A stretch of 64,000 nt of DNA from Pampus argenteus (taxonomy: Eukaryota; Chordata; Actinopteri; Scombriformes; Stromateidae). Each line of letters opens with the position of its first letter. Positions within the stretch are counted from its first letter, which is position 1. Below are positions 1 through 12,491 of this stretch, in pieces. A program made the position numbers and the translations under genes. The stretch lies in assembly GCA_036937835.1 (NCBI GenBank), contig CM072873.1, forward strand, positions 14,372,001-14,436,000. Reading direction: 5' to 3'. The notes beneath the pieces are model-generated. The model was given only the letters and a program-made list of their open reading frames with translations. It was not told the DNA's origin and searched no databases.

Positions 1-1239
1 CCACACTTTCCTTTTTAAAGTTTTTTTTTAACAAATAAGATATAACATGTTAATTAGTGAGTTTTACATAGATTCTCATTGATGATAGCTGTTTCCACCT
101 GTTTCTGCTGTGTCCAGTCTTTATGCTAAGCTAACCGGCTGATTGTTGATATTTACCGGACAGTTGCAAGTGTGGTATCAATCTTCTTATCTACACAGTT
201 CTTGGCAAGAAAATGAATGAATCTCAAAATTATTAGATCAGTGTCACCCAAGAACAATCTACGGGTGTAAATGTTCATTTCCAAGCCTGGAAGTTATCGC
301 ACCAATATAATATAAAGATCATTTGTATATAAAAGCATAGACAAAAATTGTACTGGGTCACAAAGTCAATAATTGTTAGTGTAGCAGCTTGACTTGCTTT
401 GTGTCTCTGAGATGTTCACAAATAGTGACTGGGCTACCCAAGGTCGTATGAACAGTGCCTATTTAAACTGAACCGTATTTACCTTTACACTGGCCGGATT
501 TACTGTTTAAAACAAGTCTCAGTTTAGACAATTTCTTTATACAAAAGGAAAGAGAGAAGAAATACTTGATGGTAAGATCAGACGTGTGGCATCTCAGTTT
601 AGTTGGATGTTGGTCGTTTTTTTGTCAAATTCTTTCAACATGCAACATTTGGACTCAAAGAACAGTCGAATCCTCTTTAACCTCCTAACTCTCTAAAATG
701 GCCAAAGTAAACTACTAAAGTTCCACACAAAGAAAGTGGAGTCAACAATATCAACGGAAGGCCACATAGAGGTTATTGAACGAGAACTTGTTAAAACTGA
801 GCAGATTAACAATTTCCTGGTAATGTCGCTATCAGTAGTTTCAGGTGTCTATACTACAAAAGCAGCTCTGAAGGCAGAGGACAAGGCTGACAGAGGTTTA
901 AAAGTTCATGGAAAAGACTAATAATAACATACCACAAACAGCAGATCTACAAGTGGTTGTTGTCAAGTCTGAGCCACGATTCAGTGCTCATGGATCGGGT
1001 CAAAGTTCGCCACTGTCTTTCTTACTGTCTTGGAAAGGACAGAAAGGACAGGCAGGGCCTCTCCAGGTCTGAAGTCTTATTCAGCAACTCTTTCCATGAA
1101 GAGACGACTCTTCTTTTCCTGCCTCTTTACTCAGAGGACAAATAGTATGAGGTCAGGTGGTTGTTCGAGCCTACTAAAGCCGCTTCAACCACGAGCAGCG
1201 GTGGCAGAAAGGTCCAGAGGTCAGTGTATGTGAGGCAGT
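1..1239. other. Region downstream of desi2: probable 3' UTR and repeat
   Basis: No convincing coding sequence. The proximal part is presumably desi2 3' UTR (minus strand), but I could not place its poly(A) site. Bases about 84-235 are a copy of a teleost interspersed repeat (see the repeat entry). Short open frames here lack family signal. Confidence 0.5.
84..235 (+). repeat. Teleost interspersed repeat, family A copy 1
   Basis: It contains the core CTTTATGCTAAGCTAACC, followed by TATTTACCGGACAG and GGTATCAATCTTCTTATCT. The same core recurs at about 3420-3535 (reverse) and 22356-22606 (same orientation). This layout is familiar from many teleost noncoding regions. No open frame or terminal repeats were recognised, so I do not assign a class. 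Confidence 0.6.
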
Positions 1240-4200
1240 TCACACCCTCGTATGGCGACAGCTGTGGGAGGATCCACCAGCACCGGTGGCACCGGCACTG
1301 GACGGGGATGAAGAGTCGTCGTCACTCAACTCGTTATGCTCCTCTTTGTGGAGGCCAAGGCTGATGTGGCTCTGCAGGGCAGCCGGGGTTAACCACTCCT
1401 TGGGTAGGCAGCTCTGCAGGAAGGGGATGCAGGAGCTGAAGTAGGCCAGTCTGTTGACCCAGCGAGGGATTTCCCGTCCACAGAGCAACTAAAAAAAGTC
1501 AAAATATCTGATCATGTGAGCTATAACTTACCATAATATCTTTGTTTTCTTTCTATCGATGAAAAAGTGGCATTAAATTAAACCAATAGATGTGATGTTT
1601 TGTGGATATATTACATGCTTTTATTTCTTATTATTTCTTATTAAAGGGACGCCCCCTATTTTCCAATAACGTATAATACAAAAAATAGTATACAGTAGAA
1701 ATAGTATCAGAAAATGTTTTCTTTTTTTCCTCCAGACTGACCTCAGACAGCGAGGAGGAGAAATGGTTGCAGTTTTTGTGCATGAGGTGGTAGGCGTTGC
1801 CTTTGAATTCTTTACCCAGCTCTTCCATGATTTTATCTATGTCCTCCTCTGTGAAGTCCGTGGTACCCAAAACAATGGCCTCTCTGTTCAGAAAGAAGAC
1901 TTGTCAGCACACTTATCTCTACCATTAACATTACAGTAACGATGTCACAAAGGCATTGTAAGCTAAACTGTGCACACTCACTTGAATTTGAATGTTTCTC
2001 CCAATTCAGCTGCATTCCCGGGGTTGATTTCAAAGATGCCACTGAAAGGGTATGGATGCCCCCCGTATGCAAATTCTGTTTGGCAGATTACAAAGATGCA
2101 AAGTACAGTTAATGGACTCACTAAAAACTGTAATTACACAAAAAGCAAGCAATTAATCATGGTATTTTAATAATTAGGTCTGACTAATAACAGGCCTCTC
2201 TGCCCTGTATTTATCACAGGATAAGGGAAAACAGTGATGAACACTCAGGGCACAGCTTGTTGAATACAGTGTCTATAAAAAGGGTATGTAGCGTTTGAAT
2301 TTGTACACTGCAACAACAAACACACTACGCTGTGTCTCTCAACCAAGAAAGTAATAAATATACTGTTATGGATGAAATAAGCACACGCATTTCAGCAATA
2401 ATATGTAAAAGAGGCAATTTGTGCCCGTTCTATCTCCAGTGAAAACCAGATTAAAAACCATAATAAATAGTTTATTTAATCTATAATTTTTTCTAAAAAC
2501 CCATAAATCTGTGGTCCTCTGTCTCACACACTGCTTTGAGGTTTTCACCTGACAGCAACAACATATAAAAATTCAATATGATTACATGACATCATTACAC
2601 CAAAATATGCTCAAGATACTATGCCTACATTTTATGAAAAGCAGTGATTTTCTGCCCTAGTAGGGACTGTATTTTCACTATCATTATATTTCCTGGACCA
2701 CAAAGCCAATATTTCTGGTAGCAAGGACATAATAGAATTCCCAGTGATCCAGTTTCATGCTGGTTTCTGCCTCTCGTTTTTTCAAAGCGCACACACACAA
2801 CACATAGTGAGTCAGTGGTGAGTCACCCCAGAGAAATTGGGTCATGTTATTAGGAACACAATTCCATAGTCCATTTTTAAAACCAGACTTCATCTGTGAA
2901 AACCGCCTCGTACGTCTCTATCAGATACTGATGAGGGTTCGGCCTGCTGAGAATGTGCGCTAACTAACTGTAAAAGGATTTCGCAGACATAAAGGAACCC
3001 CTGTCTTACCTCTGCCATAAAGCTCAATGCCTGAGTGGAAGACTCCAATACCCAGATTGGAAGTGTATTCGTTTATCCAGTACTGTAGAGAAAGATGTAA
3101 ATGAAGAGAAAGTTAGTAAGAGGAATAATATAGGATCAACATCTTTTCTTATTTGGTCAAAAAATGCTCAATAGTGCTATTAATACTATTACAGTGTACC
3201 TGTAACTAGTATATCATTTTTGATTGTTAGATAAATTATAATTTGCAGGATAGATAGCTGTAACCTTTAGGGCTACATAATAGTGATGAAGAGGTAGATC
3301 ACAATTACTTAGAGCAATGATTAATAACAAATTATAATGGATCAAAATGATCATATTGCAGTTTTGTTAATCAATTCACATCAATATAGAGCTTTATTTT
3401 TCGGCTTATGGAAAAAGCTTAACATTTTTGTTATAGGAAAAGACCGATACCACTCACATATCATTATGGTAAATATTAAGCTATGACCAGCAGGCAGTTA
3501 GCTTAGCTTAGCATAAAGACTGAAAACAGGGGAAAACTCTGTCTCCTGGGTTGGTGTTATTTTGTGCCACTCTGTCGTCCTTCGTTTCACTCATTCATTG
3601 CATTCCACTCCATGACCACTGACACTCCCCACACCCGTAGACACCCCTGAGGAAACATGCTCAGGGCCGTCCACGTTGCTCCAGCTGTCCTCCATTAATA
3701 CGGTAATAGAAGACATTTCCGGGCTTAGACTAATATAATAAAAGCACCACTTTACTTTGTGTCTACAGACTCTTCTCATATTTCTGCAGCGACTGCTACC
3801 ATATTGGCTCACTATCTTTTTCTCATTCCCCACCAGGGACACGAATAGAAATATTTTAAGCAAACCAAACAACCTCTCAGCTGCCTACAAGAAAACTGTA
3901 TTCCACCTGAGTTAAGTGAGTCAAATTACTGATAAAAATGACCTGACTTTCCCTTGAGGGCATAAGTAAGCGACTTCTGTAAGCATTATGGGAGCTTTTC
4001 AAGTCTTGCTTTTGTAAATCATACTTCTTTTAACACTCTGAAATCATGTTCCATGCCAACACTGCTGCAACGATCTGTGTAGTCTACCCAATGATCTCCT
4101 GCCTTTTGCATATACAGCATGCAAGACTACACACATCTACTAGTCACACTGATTTCACATCATCCTCCCCTCTTCCGGATGATTCTCTCTCTCTCAGACG

Positions 4201-6279
4201 CATCTCGCTGATATCTCGTGTTGAATTCAAAGCAAAGTATTTAAGGCCAACTCTGACTGTCAACACCCTCGTGATCACTTTCTCCCTCTTCAACAGCCTC
4301 TGCATGACCTGTTAAGTCCCGACACAGCAGAGCCACGCTGGAATTTAATCAGCTGTTTGAGCAGCTGTCACTTCTGGCCCCCTACTGAGGTTCTCATCTG
4401 TGAGAAAGCTTGAAGATATCAGGAGGGAGAAGAGAGGCCAAAACTGCACCTGGCTTTGTGTTTGAGTGTTGGATACGTGTGTGGGTGAGTATTCCTAAAA
4501 ACCACTGTCTCATTTCTTACCATATATGTACGTATCAGTCTGTTACTTTTGTACAACTTCTCACAAGACCGAGTGAGCTCAAACATGCCTTGAGAGCTAA
4601 AGGATGCGAGTATTTGTTGAAATACTTCACTGCCAGTGAGCAGAAAAAAAAAAGCATTTAGAGACGCAAAAAGATTACGTTAAGTTGAGAGTTTTACCAT
4701 ATTGTCGACCACAGACTTTCTATAATTATCTTATTGTAACATTTCATTTATACTTCCATCCACACACCCGTTTAGTAATTTATTTTTTTTAAAGAATGAA
4801 TAATAGTTTCAACATGCTAAAACATAGTGGTCAGCACATATGAGGACATTTGTAAACATATTAATATAGCATAGTATTTAATACAGTATTTCTCAACAAC
4901 ATTAACTCCTGTGAACTATTCATAACTGGTGTGTAAGATAATGAATAATGGACAATTGAATATAACACAGTTGTAATTATATACAACATATTTTATATGA
5001 ATATTAAATATGATGTGTTTACTTGTTCTATTAGTTATAAAGTTCATTGTATTAAACCCAATTTTGTTAGTAATTAGTACGTTTCTTCTATAGCCATTAA
5101 ATGTATTTACATTTTTTATTAGCAATTAGCAGTTAATATATATTAATGTTTAATAACATACTGTTAGGCTATCATTAAATATGATTACAGCTATGTTATA
5201 TAATTCATTAACACACGCACACACACATACACACCAGTTACAGGACAGGCAGAAGTTATAACTGTTGAAAAATACATTATTAAACATTTAAAATGTGCCT
5301 ATATCTGCTTATAACAACACTACAAAGTGTTGTTATAAGCAGATATAAAGAAATACTTGAGTGTATACTGCACGTATATGAATAAACTTCACTACAGCAT
5401 AAATAGTTTGCTGTAATTGGAGTATTTCTGTTGATTTACAAAAACTTGTTGCATAACATTCACACAGTTCACTGTCCAGCAGTACAGTACAGAGGACCAG
5501 GCAGTGGCCACATGTCTGAATGAGGACCCTTGTCCATTGTTGATGTGTGTGGGTTTATATGAGTTTGTGTGTGTACGTGTGTACAAATATGAGTGTGTGT
5601 GCATCATGGGTTTAGGGAGACTCTTGTTTCACAGCAGGCCATAGGTCAGGATATGAAACTTTAATTTTTCCAAAATTCAGTGGCTGCTCTCAGTATTTTA
5701 TAAGCCAGATGAAGGTTTTTTTTAATATACAGTGATACCGCTTGATAATGGCCGGTTGTGCAGACAAAGAAGAATCTGGCTACATAACACAATGAAATGT
5801 CTGCAGAGACTCAGATGCACCATATGCATTGGGTCGGCTATACATACCACCCAACCCTCTTATCAGTTACTGTTGCAGTAAATCTTCACAGATGGGTGTG
5901 ACTGTGCTCATCAAGTTCAACAGAAATTATCATATTATAATTTAACACTCTGCCATTATCCACAGGAGTATAATTTAAAGTAGAAAAATCAACATTTGTG
6001 TGTTTCTATATGCAGGCACTACACTGCTTATTTTCCATGTCATATTTGTGTCCAAATAGGCTCTTTCAAACATCAAAATAGCTGTCAAGTGTGAAGTGTG
6101 AAGTGAAACAGGTGTGTAGCAGCTCTGCTATTTCTAGTGGTGCATTCACCTCCTGTGCTAACGTGTGATTACAAACATATCTCTGCCAGAAACGAGAATG
6201 AATAAAACTGAGTACAGTTTGTTTTAGAAGGGCCCCTTACCATATCATAAACGTTAAGGATGACAGGTTCATTAGCCAT
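1240..6279 (-). CDS. desi2: Desumoylating isopeptidase 2 (PPPDE1), complete, 5 exons
   Basis: Coding exons, 5' to 3' on the minus strand: 6241-6279, 3010-3082, 1982-2075, 1742-1883, 1240-1488. They join in phase to 198 residues (human DESI2 has 194). The start is the ATG of MANEPVILNVYDM, which aligns with the human N-terminus. The PPPDE catalytic pair is visible: His29 in IGVFHSGIE and Cys107 in HLMHKNCNHFSS. DESI-family proteins are cytosolic papain-like thiol hydrolases with isopeptidase, deubiquitinase or S-depalmitoylase activity; the substrate cannot be read from sequence. The segment after the fold (IPRWVNRLAYFSSC, then LPKEWLTPAAL) is strongly conserved. The tail is Ser/Gly/Ala-rich and ends in RHTRV, close to human RHTKL. 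Intron 1 is about 3.2 kb and carries repeats and a perfect hairpin. Exon borders follow GT-AG rules and family alignment. Confidence 0.96.
3420..3535 (-). repeat. Teleost interspersed repeat, family A copy 2
   Basis: Reverse-orientation copy inside desi2 intron 1. TTAGCTTAGCATAAAGACTG is the complement of the family core seen at 84-235 and 22356-22606. Borders are approximate. Confidence 0.55.
5209..5235. repeat. AC-rich microsatellite
   Basis: Short imperfect (AC)n tract in desi2 intron 1. Confidence 0.7.
5301..5346. repeat. Perfect inverted repeat, 20-bp arms, 6-nt loop
   Basis: Arm 5301-5320 is the exact reverse complement of arm 5327-5346, with loop TACAAA. It lies in desi2 intron 1. 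The stem is shorter than a typical pre-miRNA. It may be a recent palindromic insertion or the fused ends of a small element. Confidence 0.85.
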
Positions 6280-7240
6280 GGTTTAAACCTGAGCAGGAAA
6301 GGCAAACGTCCCCACCCTCCACGTTTTACGGCTGTCAGCGCCTACACACCCTTGTGAAGTCACAGGGCCACACGGTCGACAGCAGGAGCAGGAAGCAGGC
6401 TGCTGCTGGGGGGATGGAGGCTGCTCATTCCCCCTTTAGGGCACAGCTATGAGGACACGTAAAAAAAAAAAAAAAAGACAAGAGAAATGTCCAAAAGACA
6501 CCGGACAACTGAATCTTAGCGAGATGTCACAGAGCCATTATCGTAAGTTAGGTCAGGAAAGCATGAAACTCAAATCCCAGCAGGGGTGTGCGAGGTGCAG
6601 CAGTGGACGCGGCCCATCTCCGTGCTCCAAAAATACCTGTTTAAAGGCAAAAGCGATGCTAACAGGAAATAAAAAGCAACCGCAGCGGCTTAAGTCATCA
6701 AATCAGATGTAATAATGTGATCCGAAGCAGGACACGAAGGGCCTACACATGTTGTAATCTGAAGCGGGGGGCAGAAGCAGGCGTCCTCCTTTCATCATGG
6801 GCGAAAAGGCGACAGCAGCAAGGGCGGACCGATGTTGACGATGGAGGCGGAGTGCGGGCCATTTTCACGGGGAGGATGTCGGAGCATCTGTGAGAGAGGA
6901 CGCACCGGGTCATGGTGGTTAATTACAGGAGCCAAGTTCACCAGCAGCATCTCCGGCCGGTGCTGCTGCTGCTGCTGCTGGCTCGTATCCAGCATCCTCA
7001 AACCTCCGCGACATGATTCCCCCAGCAAACACACAACCGTTCAGCCAAAAAAAAAAACTGTCCCGATGAAGGCTTTTAAAATGTATTTCAAAAATGGTCA
7101 AAGCTGCCGAGGTCCATCCGGCAGCGACTCTCTTCTGTCGCTCTCTTCTTCTGCTTCTCTCCGGTCGGGACTGAAGCGTTTGATTACATCATATCTGCCT
7201 CCGAGGCAACATCCTCCAACGGCTGACGGTGAGACAACAG
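6280..7240 (-). promoter_or_regulatory. Putative desi2 promoter / 5' UTR region
   Basis: Upstream of the desi2 start codon the sequence becomes markedly more GC-rich, especially about 6300-7230, with scattered CpGs and a CTG run at 6961-6980. This fits a CpG-type promoter and 5' UTR. The open frame across 6832-7371 (plus strand) has low-complexity composition and no family match, so I do not call it. The transcription start cannot be fixed from sequence. Confidence 0.4.
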
Positions 7241-7459
7241 AGCTGCTGGTGGGTGTACAGGAGCACATTTTGTTACAAAAGACACCACTTTTTTATTATG
7301 TCATATTTACATTTACATGCAGTATGTTTAATATTTTCACCTCGATGCGTTGTTGTAGCCACTTCAGCTAACCGTTAAAAACCGTTGCGACACATTCAAC
7401 GAGACCGTTCACTTTATTTTTAGACCCCTTGCTGTTGTTTGATAAATTCAGGTTAAAAT

Positions 7460-7460
<1 letters not shown>

Positions 7461-7491
<31 letters not shown>
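7461..7491. repeat. (GT)n(AT)n microsatellite
   Basis: Compound dinucleotide tract: GT repeats followed directly by AT repeats. Confidence 0.9.
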
Positions 7492-8669
7492 AAATTTAGC
7501 TAAAAACAAGTTTAAGGAAATGCTATAAGGACTGACATTAGCTACAATATGACTCACTTTGGTTCATTTATCTACCATTGTACTATACTAACAAACACTG
7601 TTTGTCACTACTTACCAGCATTTTCCAGGTTTTCCTGTTTTTTTGTCGGTTAACTTGACAAACCTGGTCTAAGACAAATTTGAGTTTTGCTCCAAGTCAA
7701 AATTTCACATAACTTTATACTTAAAATAAAATCAATCACATCTATATTTTTGTGGTGTGACCCGGGCTTCCGCATTACAATATCTTGCACTAAAATGCAC
7801 TTAAATGAAATAACAGTGACTTAAACAGATTTCTGAAATATTCTATTTCCTGCCTTAATACAAAAGAAAAAAAAAAAGTGAAACAGGTGAGCTCAACATG
7901 AATTTAATAGGTGCTTGGCTGAAACATACAGTATTTGTATACGTGTGCTGATTTGTTTTCCTGGCATAATGCAAATATTAACAATCCCACTCAGCAAAGC
8001 GACATGAAATGTATTTATAGATAACAGAGTCACATACAGTCAGAGACAGTTGCATCAAACATGAGCTGCAGACTGAAAAATGTGGACAAAAACACTCAGC
8101 ACACACAATTCACTTCATCTGCTCTATGACCGCTACTGGAGGAGTTGTGTGATTGTGGTTAGTGCAAAAAAAAATGTTTCACTGTTCACAGCATCTTGAT
8201 TCTTTGAACCCTCTAAATGCTTTTCAAAAATAAAGCTCCATTGGTCCATTACACTAAATATTTATTTTCCTCTATAAACAACAAACTCCAAGTTTTCCAT
8301 ATTCGCCCCACAAGAATCGCTTAGCAGTAGTTGTGATTACAAGCACTGGCTGCGGTGCAAAATTAGGAGAATGTTTAAAAACTCAAACCTGGCAGCATCT
8401 CTTATAGAGACTTCAGCTGTGATTGAGCATCAAGACGCATGCTACAGATTCAATGGTTCACCATGAGTGACCATATTATACTTTATATTACACTTTTTAA
8501 AGTAAAGCTACTTGGTGATTTAAAATGTGCATTTTGCTTTAAAGGAACAAGGCTGGTGATATTCTATATTTTCCTTATTGTCAACAAATCCCATGAAAAA
8601 AAGATCAAAACCAACTAAACTGATCCAATAAGTATTATCTGTGTATCCAAAGCCTGGTACAGCTTATTT

Positions 8670-8905
8670 CTACACGAAATAACAAGAAAAAGAAGTGAAA
8701 TCGATCCTACTACTGTTTGTTTACATAGCCACCAGAAGTCAGACACAAGTTTTGGGGGCTAACCAATCAGAACAGAGTGGGCTCACTGGAGGGGGCCTTA
8801 AAGAGACAGACGCTAAAACCACCTGTTTCAGACACAAGCCGAACTGGGGGGGGCTGCATAATGAGGTTAAAAATATAAAAATTATGCTATGTCCCCTTTA
8901 AAGTT
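8670..8905 (+). repeat. Interspersed repeat, family B copy 1
   Basis: This segment aligns with the reverse complement of about 49565-49815. Shared landmarks, in order, are AAGAAAAAGAAGTGAA, CCAATCAGAA, GGCCTTAAAGAG and a CTTTAAA end. The two copies have diverged by substitutions and small indels, as expected of an old dispersed repeat. No coding capacity is seen. Confidence 0.65.
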
Positions 8906-9703
8906 TGACTTCTTCAGTAGGAAGCAATAGGCTTGAGTAGAAAGCTCTGAGAGAGAGACTAATGCACTTGGTTTGCAGTTTTTCATTGGATTTGATGATG
9001 CATATTATCAGCCTTCTCCTTTAATTTAATGTATTAATGGACATAATGGGTTGATTTTCAATTTGATCTTGATAAGGAGCAAGAATCAACACCAGGATCA
9101 CTTGAAAAGACACTCAGAAATTCATCATCCACAGCAGAAAGCCGCCCCTCCCATAAATCTGTGCAACGGCGCAAAATGAAAATCAAACCCCGGTTGCTTA
9201 AAATCTGAAAACTGAGAAACCGAAAATACAGTGGGCTCCTCTCACGTTGCCCCTCAGACAGATCCGCCATTCAGTGACAGGGGTCCAGAGAGGCCTACGA
9301 AGGACTGAACACAACACCGTCTTTCAGTTTGTAAGTGGACTTGACCCAAGGATTTAATATATCTTCGGCATACAACATCTGCGTACGTTTGTTTGTTCCT
9401 GGGAAGCTCAGCACAGCAGCAGCAATGTCATGTCTATATCCTCTATATCCTTCTTCTCCTTACCTTCACAAAATATCTATTTAAAGTAATCTGTGGTCAG
9501 AGAGCATCCTTTTGCATAGGAAGGGTGTCGAGAAGCTACCATTAATCACATTATACACATGAACATGGTGACACCAGCACCTACCTATCAAAAAAAAAAA
9601 AAAAAAAAAGGAAAGGTTGAGTAGAGTTTGTTCCCTCATCGCTTCTTTGGCCTTAAGCAAAGTTTTTGATTTTAAAAATAATATACAGATGATGTTGGTG
9701 TAG

Positions 9704-12491
9704 TTAGAAGTGCTTCTTATGGAATCGCATGTAAATGAATCCAAAGATGGCGACAGCTCCTGCTAAAACAGCCAATACTCCCACAGCAGAAACTGAAGAT
9801 TTGTGCTCCGGTTGTGAGCCTATGGGTCCGTTCACGTGATGGGGCGACTGCAAGACACAGATGTGAAAACAAAGAATGGTAAGGTTAAAGCTGCATTGAG
9901 TACTTTACTTTATAGTAAATTTAATGAAACCCAGAAAAAAACATTGAAGGCTAGCAAACACAATGCCTAGTTTTATAGTGCAGTAAACATTCATCTTCTT
10001 GGTCTCAACGGTGAGATATATCTTTTCTAGCAGCTGTGAGCAAATATCAGGTGTTCACTGGAATCAATTTTAAGAGGAAACGTTGCTTCAGGAATGGATG
10101 TTCCCGTGACATTTTCTCTAACCTTTAGCAGTATATAATTACATGACTACCACACCTACCTAGCAAGAGGTTCTTTGGATGAGTGATTATCGAGAAAGCT
10201 GCAAGCAGCAAGCAATCGGCCAATTTCAAACAGGCCCTTCATATACAAACTACCGAGTAATTAACAGCATTGCACCAAAACTCAATAAAAACAGTCAAAC
10301 ATTTGAATACCAGGAAGATGTCTCGTACCTTTTTCAAAACACGGAGATGCACGTCCTCTTCTGCTGTCCTGAAGAGCTCCACTGCAGCTTTATGCGTCTG
10401 ACTCTCAAGCTTGACTCCGTTGATCTACACAAGCAGCACGGAATAAAGTCTTTAATCAACTCATTTTTTTACTGTAGTACTGTAATTTCTACTAGGGCTG
10501 GTGCAGCCATATCCTCCTCACTGGAGGCTCCTCTCATGCGAGTGTGATTTGTCTGAGATCAAGAAGAAGACCGTATGAAATACATAAAGCTTTAAAAACT
10601 CCTGCTGCCTTCTCTGCATGTTTGAAAGGTAAAACATAAAGAGAACCAACCGCGTAAATCGATAATGAAAATAATGAATAGTTGCAGCCCTACTAGAAGT
10701 ATAATGGAAACACAATTTCATCATAATTTGGTTGTTCCTAGAATATAATGGGATATAAAAACAGGAATTATAACTCGCATTATATTTGGCTCATGGTTTC
10801 TCTCTTGTGGATAAATCATGTTGTACTAGTAATGAGTGATAGTGGTGGTGTGCTGCTGCTCGATAATCTTATAAAAACATAAGTGTGTAAACATTGTGGA
10901 GGTGTCAGACATTTTAAAAACACACTCCACCACATCCAACTATTCATATGAGCCAACATTTATTACCGCCAGGATCTTGTCCCCCTCTTGAAGTCGTCCA
11001 TCCAATCCTGCTGCTCCATCTTCTTTTATTTTGGACACATATATGCCACAGTCATTCACCACATACTGCTGATCCACACCCCCGACTATATTGAAGCCCA
11101 AGCCTAAAAGAAAAAGAAAAAAAACACATGAGATGGAGGGCTGTTTTTTTTTTTTGTAATATATTTTTATTTCCAATTTAATCAAACTGTAGATACTATA
11201 AACAATGCGGCCCACATATTTAAACCCAAACAAAAGTAAACATTTATTTTTTTAATAACAAAACTACTCTTATTTTGCACTTTACAAATATGAGATAAGA
11301 TATTTGATCAAAAAATAAATTAAAAGCAGCAGTCCCATCTTTCCAACACTCATTTTTATAGCAGTTATTGTTATGATACATTGAACAGCTCTCCTGCCTT
11401 CATCAGCAGTTTCTCTGCCTTTTATAATGTAATACCCTGCAGATAACATTTACTAAAGTTAAAGTTCTTGTCTTCCAGAAATCAATCGACCAATTTCATC
11501 AGGAAAAATAAGGAATTTCCAAAAAATATGAACTGTACGCAGAATGTAACAGACACCGAGTCATTTGCAGTCAAAATGTCTGAAACTTGGAACAGTACTT
11601 AACTGGTTTCGATGCTCTTTCTGAGTCTTTTACCATTTTAAATCACTGTATTGTTGAGAAGCTGAAACATAGAATTTGAACCCTCTTAAACTTCTGTAAT
11701 GATAAACAACTTGAGTTGGGGGGAAAACTGCAGGATTTCCCCCTAACTCAAGGAAATATGTTTATTGTGATAATACAGTGTACTGTGATATTCTTACCTT
11801 GTGTACTTATTCTTATTTTTAATTTATGTGGGTTCTGATTTGGCGTTTATTTGCGTAAATATAATTGAACGTCATTATCTAGCATTCATTTTGTTATATA
11901 TTGATTTCCAAAAAGGGAAAAAATGTGCCTACTTTCTTGGGTAGTTTTTTGAGTAAAATTCAATGCAAAGGTCATTGTTTACCTGGACATGAGCTGCTGA
12001 TTCAATCCCCACATTTATCTCAGTGGATCAAAGTGCAAGAGGAATCCTTCCAACACTATAGTACTGTTCAGATGTGTATTCACAAAACGTTACATAACAA
12101 GAAAAACCAGTAGCAGTTCAAAACCACCAATGCACAAACTGTCTGACAGGCCGAGCACTTAAGTTACTTTTTAAGATTTCAACAGTGTGTTAAAGTGCAT
12201 AAATTATACTTTTTAAGATTAATTAAGAGTTGTTAAGTGTTCAGCTGGTTCCACAAACATCTTCATGTGTTTGTACTTCGCCATACCGCAGGACAAGATG
12301 AGCTTTTGCTCATCTTTGAATCGCAAATTAGCCTTTAGCTTGATTAGCGTTGATCTCCGGAGCTACGTAGCCAGCTAGCACGTCTCTCTCTCGGCTAACT
12401 ATTCGCCGAGTAATCCGCTGCTCTTACCTGCGGGTCCACGCTTCAGCTTTATGTCCACCACGTTGGGTGAGGAGTGCAGAGAGCCATTCAT
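9704..12491 (-). CDS. synj2bp: Synaptojanin-2-binding protein (OMP25), complete, 4 exons
   Basis: Coding exons on the minus strand: 12428-12491, 10967-11103, 10329-10424, 9704-9847. They join in phase to 146 residues (human 145). Residues 11-99 form a single PDZ domain with the carboxylate-binding loop GLGF at 22-25, then NIVGGVDQQYVV and DGRLQEGDKILA. Residues about 118-139 are a hydrophobic helix (AVGVLAVLAGAVAIFGFIY) followed by the basic end MRFHKKHF. This is the layout of a tail-anchored mitochondrial outer-membrane protein. The family recruits synaptojanin-2 and other PDZ-ligand proteins to mitochondria. The PDZ part is close to the human protein, whereas the linker and anchor are diverged, which is usual. 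The start ATG (MNGSLHSS) is in the first exon, as in human (MNGRVD). Confidence 0.95.

Larger units (their letters stand above)
7241..9703. other. Intergenic: desi2 upstream to synj2bp 3' end
   Basis: No gene recognised. It holds a compound microsatellite (7461-7491), a family B repeat (about 8670-8905) and, at its right end, presumably the synj2bp 3' UTR. The rest is AT-rich sequence without visible structure. Confidence 0.5.

Noticed and set aside
736..1364. Short plus-strand open frames left of desi2
   Set aside because: No recognisable family. They overlap the last desi2 exon or its 3' UTR.
6832..7371. Long plus-strand open frame (179 codons) upstream of desi2
   Set aside because: Low-complexity composition (Cys run from a CTG repeat), no family match, and it lies in the GC-rich desi2 promoter region.
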